64,000 nt of DNA. Origin: Streptomyces rubiginosohelvolus. GTDB taxonomy: Bacteria > Actinomycetota > Actinomycetes > Streptomycetales > Streptomycetaceae. The DNA is taken from NCBI RefSeq assembly GCF_014649875.1, contig NZ_BMTW01000019.1, positions 62,001 through 126,000 of the forward strand. Direction: 5' to 3'. The position numbers and the translations under genes are program-made. How positions within the stretch are numbered: the stretch's first letter is position 1; every line of letters starts with the position of its first letter. This document shows, one piece after another, positions 42,214-49,738 of the stretch. The notes under the pieces are model-generated. The model had not been told where the DNA came from. It did not search any database and saw only the letters and a program-made list of their open reading frames with translations.

Positions 42214-43011
42214 ATGGGTGAGTACGCGGACCTGCCCGGTGTCAGGACCTGGTACGAGACCGAGGGCGCCGGCGATCCGCTCGTCCTCCTGCACGGCGGC
42301 TTCTGCACCAACGACACGTGGGGCGCCCAGCGCGCCGACCTCGCCGCCGCCTACCGCGTCTTCCTGCCGGAACGGCGCGCCCACGGGCACACGGCCGATG
42401 TCGCGGGCCCCCTGACGTACCAGGACATGGCCGACGACACCGTGGCCTTCCTGGAGACGGTCGTCGAAGGACCGGCACACCTGGTGGGCTGGAGCGACGG
42501 GGGAGTCGTCGCGCTGCTCGTCGCCCGGGACCGCCCCGACCTCGTCCGCAAGGTCGTCGCGATCGGGGCCAACTTCCGCCCGGGCCCCGAATGTTTCGCC
42601 GAGCCGTCGATGCTGGACGAGATGACGCCGTCCGGGCCCGACCTGGCGTTCTTCCGGGAGCTGTACGAGCCCGTCGCACCGGACGGCCCGGACCACTGGC
42701 CGGTGGTGGCCGCGAAAGTGCTCGCCATGTGGCGCACCCAGCCGACGCTGACGCCCGAGGACCTGGCCCGCATCGAGGCGCGCACCCTGGTGATGTCCGG
42801 GGACGACGACCTGATGACGCTGGAGCACACCACGGCCCTGTACCGCGCGATCCCGGACGCCGAACTGGCCGTCGTGCCCGGGGCGTCCCACCTGGTCCCG
42901 CTGGAGAAACCGGCTCTCGTCAACCGGTTGATCCTCGGCCACCTGGCGCAGGAGGCGACGGAGACGATGATGCCCATCCGCCGCGCGAAGCCCGAGTCCA
43001 CCGCACCCTGA
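42214..43011 (+). CDS. Alpha/beta hydrolase
   Basis: 265 residues. Oxyanion motif LLHGGFCTND (about 25-34), nucleophile elbow VGWSDGG with Ser94, acidic residue in LVMSGDDDLM and catalytic-type His in PGASHLVPLEKP. It resembles 3-oxoadipate enol-lactonase or general esterase members of the family. ATG 42214 gives MGEYADLPGVRTWYETEG, the usual N-terminus; codons upstream to 42127 are rejected. It follows the TetR gene by 97 bp. The C-terminal tail is basic (RRAKPES). Confidence 0.87.
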   Translation: MGEYADLPGVRTWYETEGAGDPLVLLHGGFCTNDTWGAQRADLAAAYRVFLPERRAHGHTADVAGPLTYQDMADDTVAFLETVVEGPAHLVGWSDGGVVALLVARDRPDLVRKVVAIGANFRPGPECFAEPSMLDEMTPSGPDLAFFRELYEPVAPDGPDHWPVVAAKVLAMWRTQPTLTPEDLARIEARTLVMSGDDDLMTLEHTTALYRAIPDAELAVVPGASHLVPLEKPALVNRLILGHLAQEATETMMPIRRAKPESTAP

Positions 43012-43039
43012 AGGCGATCGCCGCCCACGGACCTGCGGT

Positions 43040-44131
43040 TCACTCGACTCGCAGGAGGGCTTCCTTCGCCCCGCGGACCTCGGCGACGGTCTGCGCCTCC
43101 GTCTCCAGGGCCCGCCGCACCGAGGCGGACAGCGCGTCGAACCCCGTCACCGTCACCTCCACGCGCCGCCCCGCGGACCGGGCACGCCAGGTGCCGACGA
43201 TCTCCGACCCGGCGAGCACGGCCCCCGGCCCGCCGATGGCCCGCCACAGTTCCTTCTGCCGGTCCTTCTCGGGCAGGAGCAGCGACCGGTCTCGGGCCTG
43301 GAGAAACGGGTCGCCCGGCGGCAGCAGCCGTACGGTGCCGCCGTCGGCGCGAGGCGCTCCGCGCAACGCCTCCACCTCGGACTCCGGAAGCCAGGCCGAC
43401 GCACCGTCCACCGAGACCTCGACGAGCCCCTCCGGCCACACCGGCCGGATCGCGGTCGGCCGTGTCCCGAGGAACGCGGCCACCTCCGCCCGGGTGGCCG
43501 GACCGAGGAAACGCAGGTAGGCACGGATCAGGTCCTGCGTCCCCGACGCCGTCTCCGGCACCGGGAACGGCGACGCGAGCGGCGAAAGCACCGTTTTCCC
43601 CCGCTCGGTGCCGACCCCCACCGAGCCGAAGAGTCCGGCCTGCTGGAAAAGCAGACCCGAGATGTGCCGCGCCCCGCACGGGGCGCACCAGTACGTCAGC
43701 GATTCCAGTACGGCCGCGCTCACCGCCGTACTGACCTCGCCCTTCCCCAGCGGTTCGACCACGGTCCGGCGGAAGGCCTCCGCCGTGACACGGAAGGCCG
43801 CCAGCCCCAGCTTCGCCCCCTCCTTGATCACCGAGGTGCTGATCCGGGCGGTGGCGTCGGCGTCGTCGAGCGGCCACAGGGCACCGGCCAGTGTCGCCAG
43901 CTCCGTACGCCGGTGCAGATGCGGCGCGCCGCGGAAGGACCAGACGCGTTCCAGCGCACCGGAGGAAGCACCTCGCGCGGCGAGCGCCACCGGGGCCGAG
44001 CCGTGCGGGGTGTCCTGGACGCCGAGGACCAGGACACCGGGCGTGGGCGAGGCGCGGTCGAACCCATGGGCCGCCACGCGGTACCGCAGGACCTGCTCGC
44101 GGCTCACATCGATCCGGGCGGTGCCGTTCAC
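43040..44131 (-). CDS. Winged-helix DNA-binding-domain protein (HTH_42, YcaQ/AlkX-like)
   Basis: 363 residues. Features of the HTH_42 family are present: VLVLGVQDTPHGSAPVALAAR near the N-terminus, ERVWSFRGAPHLHRRTEL, and a middle section with RAYLRFLGPATRAEVAAFLG. The C-terminal part contains GTWRARSAGRRVEVTV. Related proteins include the DNA glycosylases AlkX/YcaQ, which unhook interstrand crosslinks; Streptomyces paralogues lie in resistance gene clusters, but many have no assigned role. The GTG start at 44131 is supported by a GAGGAGG ribosome binding site. Confidence 0.83.
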   Translation of the reverse strand: MNGTARIDVSREQVLRYRVAAHGFDRASPTPGVLVLGVQDTPHGSAPVALAARGASSGALERVWSFRGAPHLHRRTELATLAGALWPLDDADATARISTSVIKEGAKLGLAAFRVTAEAFRRTVVEPLGKGEVSTAVSAAVLESLTYWCAPCGARHISGLLFQQAGLFGSVGVGTERGKTVLSPLASPFPVPETASGTQDLIRAYLRFLGPATRAEVAAFLGTRPTAIRPVWPEGLVEVSVDGASAWLPESEVEALRGAPRADGGTVRLLPPGDPFLQARDRSLLLPEKDRQKELWRAIGGPGAVLAGSEIVGTWRARSAGRRVEVTVTGFDALSASVRRALETEAQTVAEVRGAKEALLRVE

Positions 44132-44275
44132 CTGATGCCTCCTCACCACAGGCCTCCGTACGCTACCGCCGCCGACCGCCCGGCGGCACTCGCCAGGCCG
44201 CCGACAGGGAGGCACGGAAGTCTGAACAAGACGGAGAGCAGCGCCGGGCAGGATGCCCCGATTTATGCTGACCGA

Positions 44276-44875
44276 ATGCGATCTGCTCCTCTGTGGGCCT
44301 TGGTCTCCTCCGGGTGCGCCCCCGTCCTGCTGGTCTGCTCCTGGATGATTGCGCAGGTGCGCCAGGGACCCCCGTACGATCCCGCGGCGGACACCCTGAG
44401 CGTGCTCGCCTCCTACGGCGCCACCAGTTACTGGCTGATGACGGGGATGCTGCTGGTGCTGGGGACGTGTTACGTGGCGACGGCGCACGCGCTCCGGCAG
44501 GCGGCGCTCCCCGGCCGGGTGGCCCTGGCCGGCGGCGGACTGTCCGCACTGGCCCTGACCCTGGTCCCCGCCCCGAGCAGCGGCGGGGCGCTGGAGCACG
44601 GGGCGGTGGCCACGATGGGCGTGGTGCTGCTGGCGGTGTGGCCGCCCTTGGCCGCCGTCCGGGGCGGGAGCCCGGTGCCGTGGGGGCTGCGCCTGGACGT
44701 GTCGCTCGCCGCGAGCGCGCTGATGTTCGCGAGTGCCCTGTGGTTCGTGGCAGAACTGCAGACCGCGCGCGCCCCGGGAGTCGCCGAGCGCGTCGTGACG
44801 TTCCTTCAGGCATTGTGGCCGTTCCTCGTGGTCCTCTCCTGCCGGAGGAACGTCGCCCGACAGACTGCCGGCTGA
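44276..44875 (+). CDS. DUF998-type membrane protein
   Basis: 199 residues with about six membrane segments (LWALVSSGCAPVLLVCSWMI first; LWPFLVVLSCRR last). PYDPAADTLSVLASYGATSYWLMTG is typical of DUF998 proteins. Function is unknown. A TATGCT -10-like element (44264-44269) lies 6 nt before the ATG and there is no ribosome binding site, so the mRNA is probably leaderless. It is divergent from the winged-helix gene. Confidence 0.85.
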   Translation: MRSAPLWALVSSGCAPVLLVCSWMIAQVRQGPPYDPAADTLSVLASYGATSYWLMTGMLLVLGTCYVATAHALRQAALPGRVALAGGGLSALALTLVPAPSSGGALEHGAVATMGVVLLAVWPPLAAVRGGSPVPWGLRLDVSLAASALMFASALWFVAELQTARAPGVAERVVTFLQALWPFLVVLSCRRNVARQTAG

Positions 44876-44899
44876 AGGCCGATCAGGCGGCCGGAGGTG

Positions 44900-45448
44900 C
44901 TACGCGCTCGCCCAACGCCGCAGCCAGGCGTCGAGGACCGCGTAGTCGCCGTCCCTGAGCCCCTGCCGCGGCTCCACCCGGTGGAGCAGAGCGGGACCCG
45001 GGTGGTGGACGGCGACCCAGGACCGGTCGGTGCCGGTGATCTCGTCGTCGACCCAGACGAAGGGCCGGCCGGCGGCCCGGGCGACGAGGGTGCGGGTCTT
45101 CCAGTGCATCCCGATCCGCACGTCCTCTTCCTCCTCCTCGTAGCCGAGAACGCCATCGGCCTCGGAGGCCCCCGGCAGACCGACGACCGGCAACGACGGC
45201 AGGCCGATACGAGGAGCGACCCAGGTGTTCGCGTCCTCCATCCATGTGGTCGCCCAGACGAGTTCGCAGGGCAGAGCCGTGAGCCGGGGCCCGTGCTGGG
45301 GATTGATCCTGGCCAGGAGCGGATTCTCACGGGCGCCCGGGCCCTCGGGGCCGGTCTCGTAGGTCGGGTACGGCCCTGAGGCGCCGAAGGGGATGAGCGG
45401 TCCGTCGACGTCGAGGAACAGCAGCGGACGCTGAGCTGTGGAGGTCAC
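44900..45448 (-). CDS. HAD-like hydrolase-domain protein
   Basis: 182 residues. The N-terminal motif LLFLDVDGPLIPFG matches HAD motif I (DxDG); ELVWATTWMEDAN fits motif II and RPFVWVDDEITGTD motif IV. No cap domain is apparent. An acidic EEEEED run sits in the middle. Streptomyces proteins of this type are annotated as secreted or HAD-like hydrolases, but no signal peptide is seen. GTG start at 45448, weak ribosome binding site. The substrate is unknown. Confidence 0.8.
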   Translation of the reverse strand: MTSTAQRPLLFLDVDGPLIPFGASGPYPTYETGPEGPGARENPLLARINPQHGPRLTALPCELVWATTWMEDANTWVAPRIGLPSLPVVGLPGASEADGVLGYEEEEEDVRIGMHWKTRTLVARAAGRPFVWVDDEITGTDRSWVAVHHPGPALLHRVEPRQGLRDGDYAVLDAWLRRWASA

Positions 45449-45465
45449 GCGGGCACGATAGCGAC

Positions 45466-45510
45466 GGCCCCCACCGGACCTCTACCTCAGGTCGGAGCCC
45501 GGTGGGGGCC
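45466..45510 (-). terminator. Hairpin terminator after the 1000-residue exoprotein
   Basis: GGCCCCCACCGG (45466-45477) pairs perfectly with CCGGTGGGGGCC (45499-45510), 20 bp beyond the stop codon at 45530. Confidence 0.8.
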
Positions 45511-45529
45511 GATGGAGCGCGGGGCGGGA

Positions 45530-48500
45530 TCAGGTGAGGGGCTCGACCCACACGTTCCGGTAGCGGATCTTGCTGCCGTGGTCCTGGAGCTTGATCGCCC
45601 CGGCTGTCGGTCCCTCGGCCGCACCGCCGCCGGTGGGCCCGTCGACGGCGACGTCGTCGTGGACGGTGACGCCGTTCCACACGACCGTGACCCGGGCGTC
45701 CTCCGTCTTCGCCCCCGAGGCGTCGTAACGGGCGGCGCGGAAGGTGATGTCGTACGTCTGCCAGGTCTCCGGTGCCGTGGCCGCGTTCACATCGGGGGCC
45801 TTCTTGGTGTAGATCGCCCCGGCCTCGTTGTCCGCGAGCGTGGTGTCACCGTACGAGTCCAGGATCTGCACCTCGTAGCGATCCTGCAGGTAGACCCCGC
45901 TGTTGGCGCGATCCTGACCGGTCACGTCCGGCGGAAGGTTCGGCAGCCAGAACTCCACATGCGCACGGAAGTCCTGGAAGCCCTGCTTGGTGCGCAGGTC
46001 ACCGCCCGCCACCTCCATCGCCCCGCCGCTCACCGGCCACTCGGGCTTACGCCCGTCGGGGTGCTGCCAGGCCGCCTGGTCGGTGCCGCCGAAGAGCTGG
46101 ACGCGGGCGCCCTTCGGGTGGACGGTGATCATGTCCAGGTTGACATGGCCCGTGTCACCGCTGTCGTAGGAGTAGGTGACCGTGTTGCGGCCCTCGCGCA
46201 GCTCCAGCTGTTCGGTCCCCGTCGACCAGGTCTTCCAGTCGGTGGTGGAGAGCAGCTTGGTCTGGCGCACCTTCTCCCCGTTGACGTGGACGCTCACCGT
46301 TTTCGTGCCGGGCGCCGGGTTCGGCCCGTTGGAGTAGCGCAGACCCACGTCGTACGTTCCCGCCTTGCCCGCCTCCACGTCGAAGGTGACCGCCGCGCCC
46401 TCCTGGCCGAAGTTGTCGACGAAGCCGCCGCCGGAGTAGCCCGCGTGCTCCGTTTCGAAGCCCGCGCCTCCGCTGAGGGTGGCTTCCTCCGCCTCGTACT
46501 GGGTGGCGGGGGGCTGGTCGCCGGGCAGCGAGTTGAGGGTGTACCAGGCCTCCGTGCTCCACAGCTCGGCGCCGTCGGCAGAACTGAAGGGCCGCGGCGA
46601 GCGGATGTGCACGACCCGGTTCGCCTTGAGCCCGGGAATGGTCAGCGTGACCTTCTTGCCGTCCTCGGACAGGGTGGCCTCACTGACCCCGAGGGCCTCC
46701 TCATCGATCTTCGGACCGCCGTACGCGGGCGTCGGGGCGTACGTCCACTGCTCGACCCGGTAGCTCTCGGCGAGCTTCGCCGCGGTCTCCTCGGAGAGCG
46801 GCTCGGTGTACTCCAGTTCAAAGCCGCCCGGCTTCGCCCGCATGGCCAGGATGTCGAACGCCTTGTCACCGCTGGGGGAGAGCTTCTGGAGCCCGTAGGT
46901 CAGCTTGCCCTCCTGACCCCAGTTGCCGCCCGCACCGAGGCCACCGGCGTAGATCGCGCCGTCCGGCCCCATGCTGATCCGGTTGACACCGGCTTCGAGA
47001 CCCTGGGTGAAGCGGAACACAGCCCCCTGGTACTCGCCGTCGACCTTCTCCAGGTACGCGCGCTGGATGCCCCCGTACGTGACGTCCCCGAACAGCATCT
47101 GCCCCGCGAACCGCCCCTCGGTCAACTGCAGAGGAGTGCTGGGCGAGTTGGCTATCTCGTTCTGCGGCAGCCACAGCACCGGCTTGGTGACCGGCTTGTC
47201 GTCGAAGGGGCCCGAGGGGTTGGTGTAGTGGTTGAAGAAGCGGTCCTGCTTGATGTGGAGCAGCTTCGAGGAGGGCAGCCAGCCGCCCTGGTTGTCGAGG
47301 ACGAACATGTCGCCCTCGGGGCCCCAGCCGATGCCGTTGGGCGTACGCAGACCACCGGCGATGTAGTCGACCTTGCCGGTCTCCTTGTTCACCTTGATGG
47401 TCGAACCCCGGTTCGGCGCCGGCTGCGGATCGGTGGTGGCCCCGCCCAGGTCGATCGCCACGGACAGGTTCAGGTAGAAGTACCCGTCCCGGTACAGCAG
47501 TCCGAAGGCGAACTCGTGGAAGTTCCCGCCGTACGGCCACGTCGCCACCGTCCGCCGCTCATCGGTCACATCGTCGCCGTCGGCGTCGGTGAGCTCGGTG
47601 AGTTCGTGCTTCTGGGAGACGTACAGCTTGCCGTCGACGGCCTTGATGCCCATGGGCTCCTTCAGCCCGTCGGCGACCTTCTTGGCGGTCACCTTCCCCG
47701 CGTCGGTCTCGCCCTGGACGTTGTCGAGGAGGTAGACCTCGCCGGTGGTGTTGTCGGTGCCGCCCCAGGTGGTCACGGCGAGCCGGCCGTCGGGCAGCCA
47801 GTCCATCGCGGTGACCTGCGGCTCGAAGCCCGCCGGGCGCAGATCGGTGAGCGCGTAGTCCGGGTGCGTCCCGGTCAGGGGCAACCCGTCGCCGGGGGAG
47901 TCGAGGGCGCCTTCGCACTCCTTGCGACCCGGTGCCGTCACCCGTACGACGTCGGCGTCGGTGCTGAGAACGGAGTTCGGCACGACGGCGAAGTCCGAGG
48001 CGCCGGGCGGCTTCCACTGGAGTGTGACCTGCTGACCGCCGGTGCGGTCGAAGTGGTCGATACGCAGAGCATGGTGACCTGTAGTCAGCTCAACCGATCC
48101 GTCCTTGGGATCCGCCCCGTGCAGCCCGTCGTGATCGATAACGGTGGAGTCGTTGATCCGCAGCCGCGAGCCGTCGTCGCTGATCAGCCGGAAGGCGTAG
48201 GAGCCGTCCTGGGGGACGGTCAGGTTGGCGGTGACCTGGGAGACGAAGTGGTCGCTGAAGCCGAAGTCGTCCGGCGAACTCCAGTCGATGCCGGGCATCA
48301 GCTTGTCGACGTTCGGCGTCTGTCCGGCCTTGATGTCGCACAGCTCGTCGAGGGGGACCTGCACATCGAAGACGCGCAGGGTGACGCCCGGTTCCTGGGG
48401 CGGGAGTTCGTCCTGCGGCCTCGGCGCCGGCGCGGCGGTGGCCGGCGAGGCGGCGAAGGCGCCGACGAGAAACGCGGAGACCAGCAGACCGGTGAGGTGT

Positions 48501-48532
48501 CTGCGGCAACGGTGGAGCGGCCGTGGATGCAT
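45530..48532 (-). CDS. Secreted multidomain carbohydrate-active protein (PA14, PQQ-like propeller, CBM, DUF1080)
   Basis: 1000 residues. Signal peptide about 1-34 (LTGLLVSAFLVGAFAASPATA). PA14-like domain at about 70-205 (YAFRLISDDGSRLRINDSTV; HHALRIDHFDRTGGQQVTLQW). A PQQ-dependent membrane-bound-dehydrogenase-like beta-propeller at about 240-560 carries MDWLPDGRLAVTTWGG and PNGIGWGPEGDMFVLDNQGGW. Then comes a small Fn3-like stretch. A CBM6/35-like domain at about 655-790 has YEAEEATLSGGAGFETEHAG and NLDMITVH. The C-terminal DUF1080 (3-keto-disaccharide hydrolase, LamG-like) domain at about 795-1000 has SGVYLQDRYEVQILDSYG and IKLQDHGSKIRYRNVWVEPL. The ATG at 48532 follows GGAGGAAGA. It probably binds and modifies keto-sugars or glycans outside the cell. 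Confidence 0.85.
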   Translation of the reverse strand: MHPRPLHRCRRHLTGLLVSAFLVGAFAASPATAAPAPRPQDELPPQEPGVTLRVFDVQVPLDELCDIKAGQTPNVDKLMPGIDWSSPDDFGFSDHFVSQVTANLTVPQDGSYAFRLISDDGSRLRINDSTVIDHDGLHGADPKDGSVELTTGHHALRIDHFDRTGGQQVTLQWKPPGASDFAVVPNSVLSTDADVVRVTAPGRKECEGALDSPGDGLPLTGTHPDYALTDLRPAGFEPQVTAMDWLPDGRLAVTTWGGTDNTTGEVYLLDNVQGETDAGKVTAKKVADGLKEPMGIKAVDGKLYVSQKHELTELTDADGDDVTDERRTVATWPYGGNFHEFAFGLLYRDGYFYLNLSVAIDLGGATTDPQPAPNRGSTIKVNKETGKVDYIAGGLRTPNGIGWGPEGDMFVLDNQGGWLPSSKLLHIKQDRFFNHYTNPSGPFDDKPVTKPVLWLPQNEIANSPSTPLQLTEGRFAGQMLFGDVTYGGIQRAYLEKVDGEYQGAVFRFTQGLEAGVNRISMGPDGAIYAGGLGAGGNWGQEGKLTYGLQKLSPSGDKAFDILAMRAKPGGFELEYTEPLSEETAAKLAESYRVEQWTYAPTPAYGGPKIDEEALGVSEATLSEDGKKVTLTIPGLKANRVVHIRSPRPFSSADGAELWSTEAWYTLNSLPGDQPPATQYEAEEATLSGGAGFETEHAGYSGGGFVDNFGQEGAAVTFDVEAGKAGTYDVGLRYSNGPNPAPGTKTVSVHVNGEKVRQTKLLSTTDWKTWSTGTEQLELREGRNTVTYSYDSGDTGHVNLDMITVHPKGARVQLFGGTDQAAWQHPDGRKPEWPVSGGAMEVAGGDLRTKQGFQDFRAHVEFWLPNLPPDVTGQDRANSGVYLQDRYEVQILDSYGDTTLADNEAGAIYTKKAPDVNAATAPETWQTYDITFRAARYDASGAKTEDARVTVVWNGVTVHDDVAVDGPTGGGAAEGPTAGAIKLQDHGSKIRYRNVWVEPLT

Positions 48533-48843
48533 TCTTCCTCCTGGCCCCTCGCGGCGAGGGGCGCGTCGCGGCGGTGGGTGGGGCCACCCGGCGCCCGGGG
48601 GTGAACGTGCGGCTCGTGCGGTGGGGCAGCGCTGCGTCCGGACAAGGGGGCTCCGGTGGCTGCGCCGAGAACAGTAGGAGGCTTCTACCGGTGGCGTCCA
48701 TACTTCGTCACCACAGTGTTCAAAGTTCGCAGGAGCTGATGGAAAGTCGCCAAACCCCTTGTGGCACACAAAATCTGTTACATCGTCAGGCGGCATCGGT
48801 GACCATGGGACTGGGGCCATGGGGTCCGCCCGAGGGGGAGGCT
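48533..48843. other. Intergenic region between divergent exoprotein and TIGR04222-type genes
   Basis: 311 bp without a convincing gene. The right half (about 48680-48790) is less GC-rich and contains the expected divergent promoters: TTGAAC and TATGGA-like elements on the minus strand (about 48690-48725) and TTGTGG followed by TGTTACAT on the plus strand (about 48760-48785). I see no clear operator. Confidence 0.4.
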
Positions 48844-49446
48844 ATGGCGCGGTCATGGAGGAGACGCACGGCAGCGCAGGGCGGTGCGGCGTTGGACCTG
48901 TACGGCTACGCGTTCCTCGCGGGCGGTCGGCAGCGTGTGGTCGAGAGCGCCGTCGTCGCGCTGACCGAGCAGGGGGTGCTGAGCCTGAGCGCCGCTCGGC
49001 TCCGCGCCACCGGTGACCTCCGGTCGGGGCATCCCGTCGAGGAAGCGGTCATGGCTGCCTGCCCGCGCAGCAGACGCGTTCAGGAAGTGATCGACCGCGT
49101 CGGCCGTTCGCAGCCGGTCGACGACATCGCCCGGCGGCTGGCCGGTCTCGGCCTGCTGAGCCGCAGACGGCAGCGGATCACCCGCCGGGGCCGACGACTG
49201 CTCGCCGCCGCCGCGGAGGCCGGCATTCCCGCGTACGTACGTGAAGGTCCGGCCACGCTGCCCGCCGGCCCCGTCCAGCGCGGGCTGCTCGCCGCTCATC
49301 CGATTCCCGACGGTCTGGGCCGCGCTCTCCGGTCGATGGGACGAGCCCTCGATGACCGCCACGACGCGTCTGCGGGCGATAGCGGGGACGGTGGATCGTC
49401 AGGAGGCTTCGGAGGGGGCAGTGGATCGGGAGGGGGCGGGGACTAG
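48844..49446 (+). CDS. TIGR04222-domain protein
   Basis: 200 residues. The core LDLYGYAFLAGGRQRVVESAV resembles the TIGR04222 pattern (YEVAYLAGGPxRVVxTAL). RLRATGDLRSGHPVEEAVMAA and RLAGLGLLSRRRQRITRRGRRLL follow. The tail from about 175 is Gly/Ser-rich and ends GGGSGSGGGGD. Most TIGR04222 proteins have membrane segments between domain and Gly-rich tail; none is visible here, so this is a short, soluble-looking member. ATG 48844 follows GGGGGAGG. The family has no known function. Confidence 0.78.
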   Translation: MARSWRRRTAAQGGAALDLYGYAFLAGGRQRVVESAVVALTEQGVLSLSAARLRATGDLRSGHPVEEAVMAACPRSRRVQEVIDRVGRSQPVDDIARRLAGLGLLSRRRQRITRRGRRLLAAAAEAGIPAYVREGPATLPAGPVQRGLLAAHPIPDGLGRALRSMGRALDDRHDASAGDSGDGGSSGGFGGGSGSGGGGD

Positions 49447-49738
49447 GAGGGTGTTCACGACGGACAGACTCTCGACGGCCACGCTGAGATCCGGGCGCCG
49501 AAACCACGAGGGGTAACCCACCCCGTCAGGCGAGGCAGGCACAGCACCCGTGTCCGCCCAGGCTGGAGGCTCCGGAGGCGGGACCCCTCCGGAGACCACC
49601 TGCCGTCACCGCCAGGTTCGCAAGAACGACGAACGGTAGCCGCATACGCGGCCACGCCGGCGCCGAGGCCGGAGAGGCCCGTGGGATGAGGAAGAGCGAA
49701 GCCCATTCACCGGGAACCCGCGGGTCGGCTCGTGTGCA

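Noticed and set aside
45512..48604. Plus-strand open frame of more than 1000 codons opposite the multidomain exoprotein
   Set aside because: It mirrors the real gene, lacks recognisable domains, and ignores the ribosome binding site, signal peptide and terminator seen on the minus strand.
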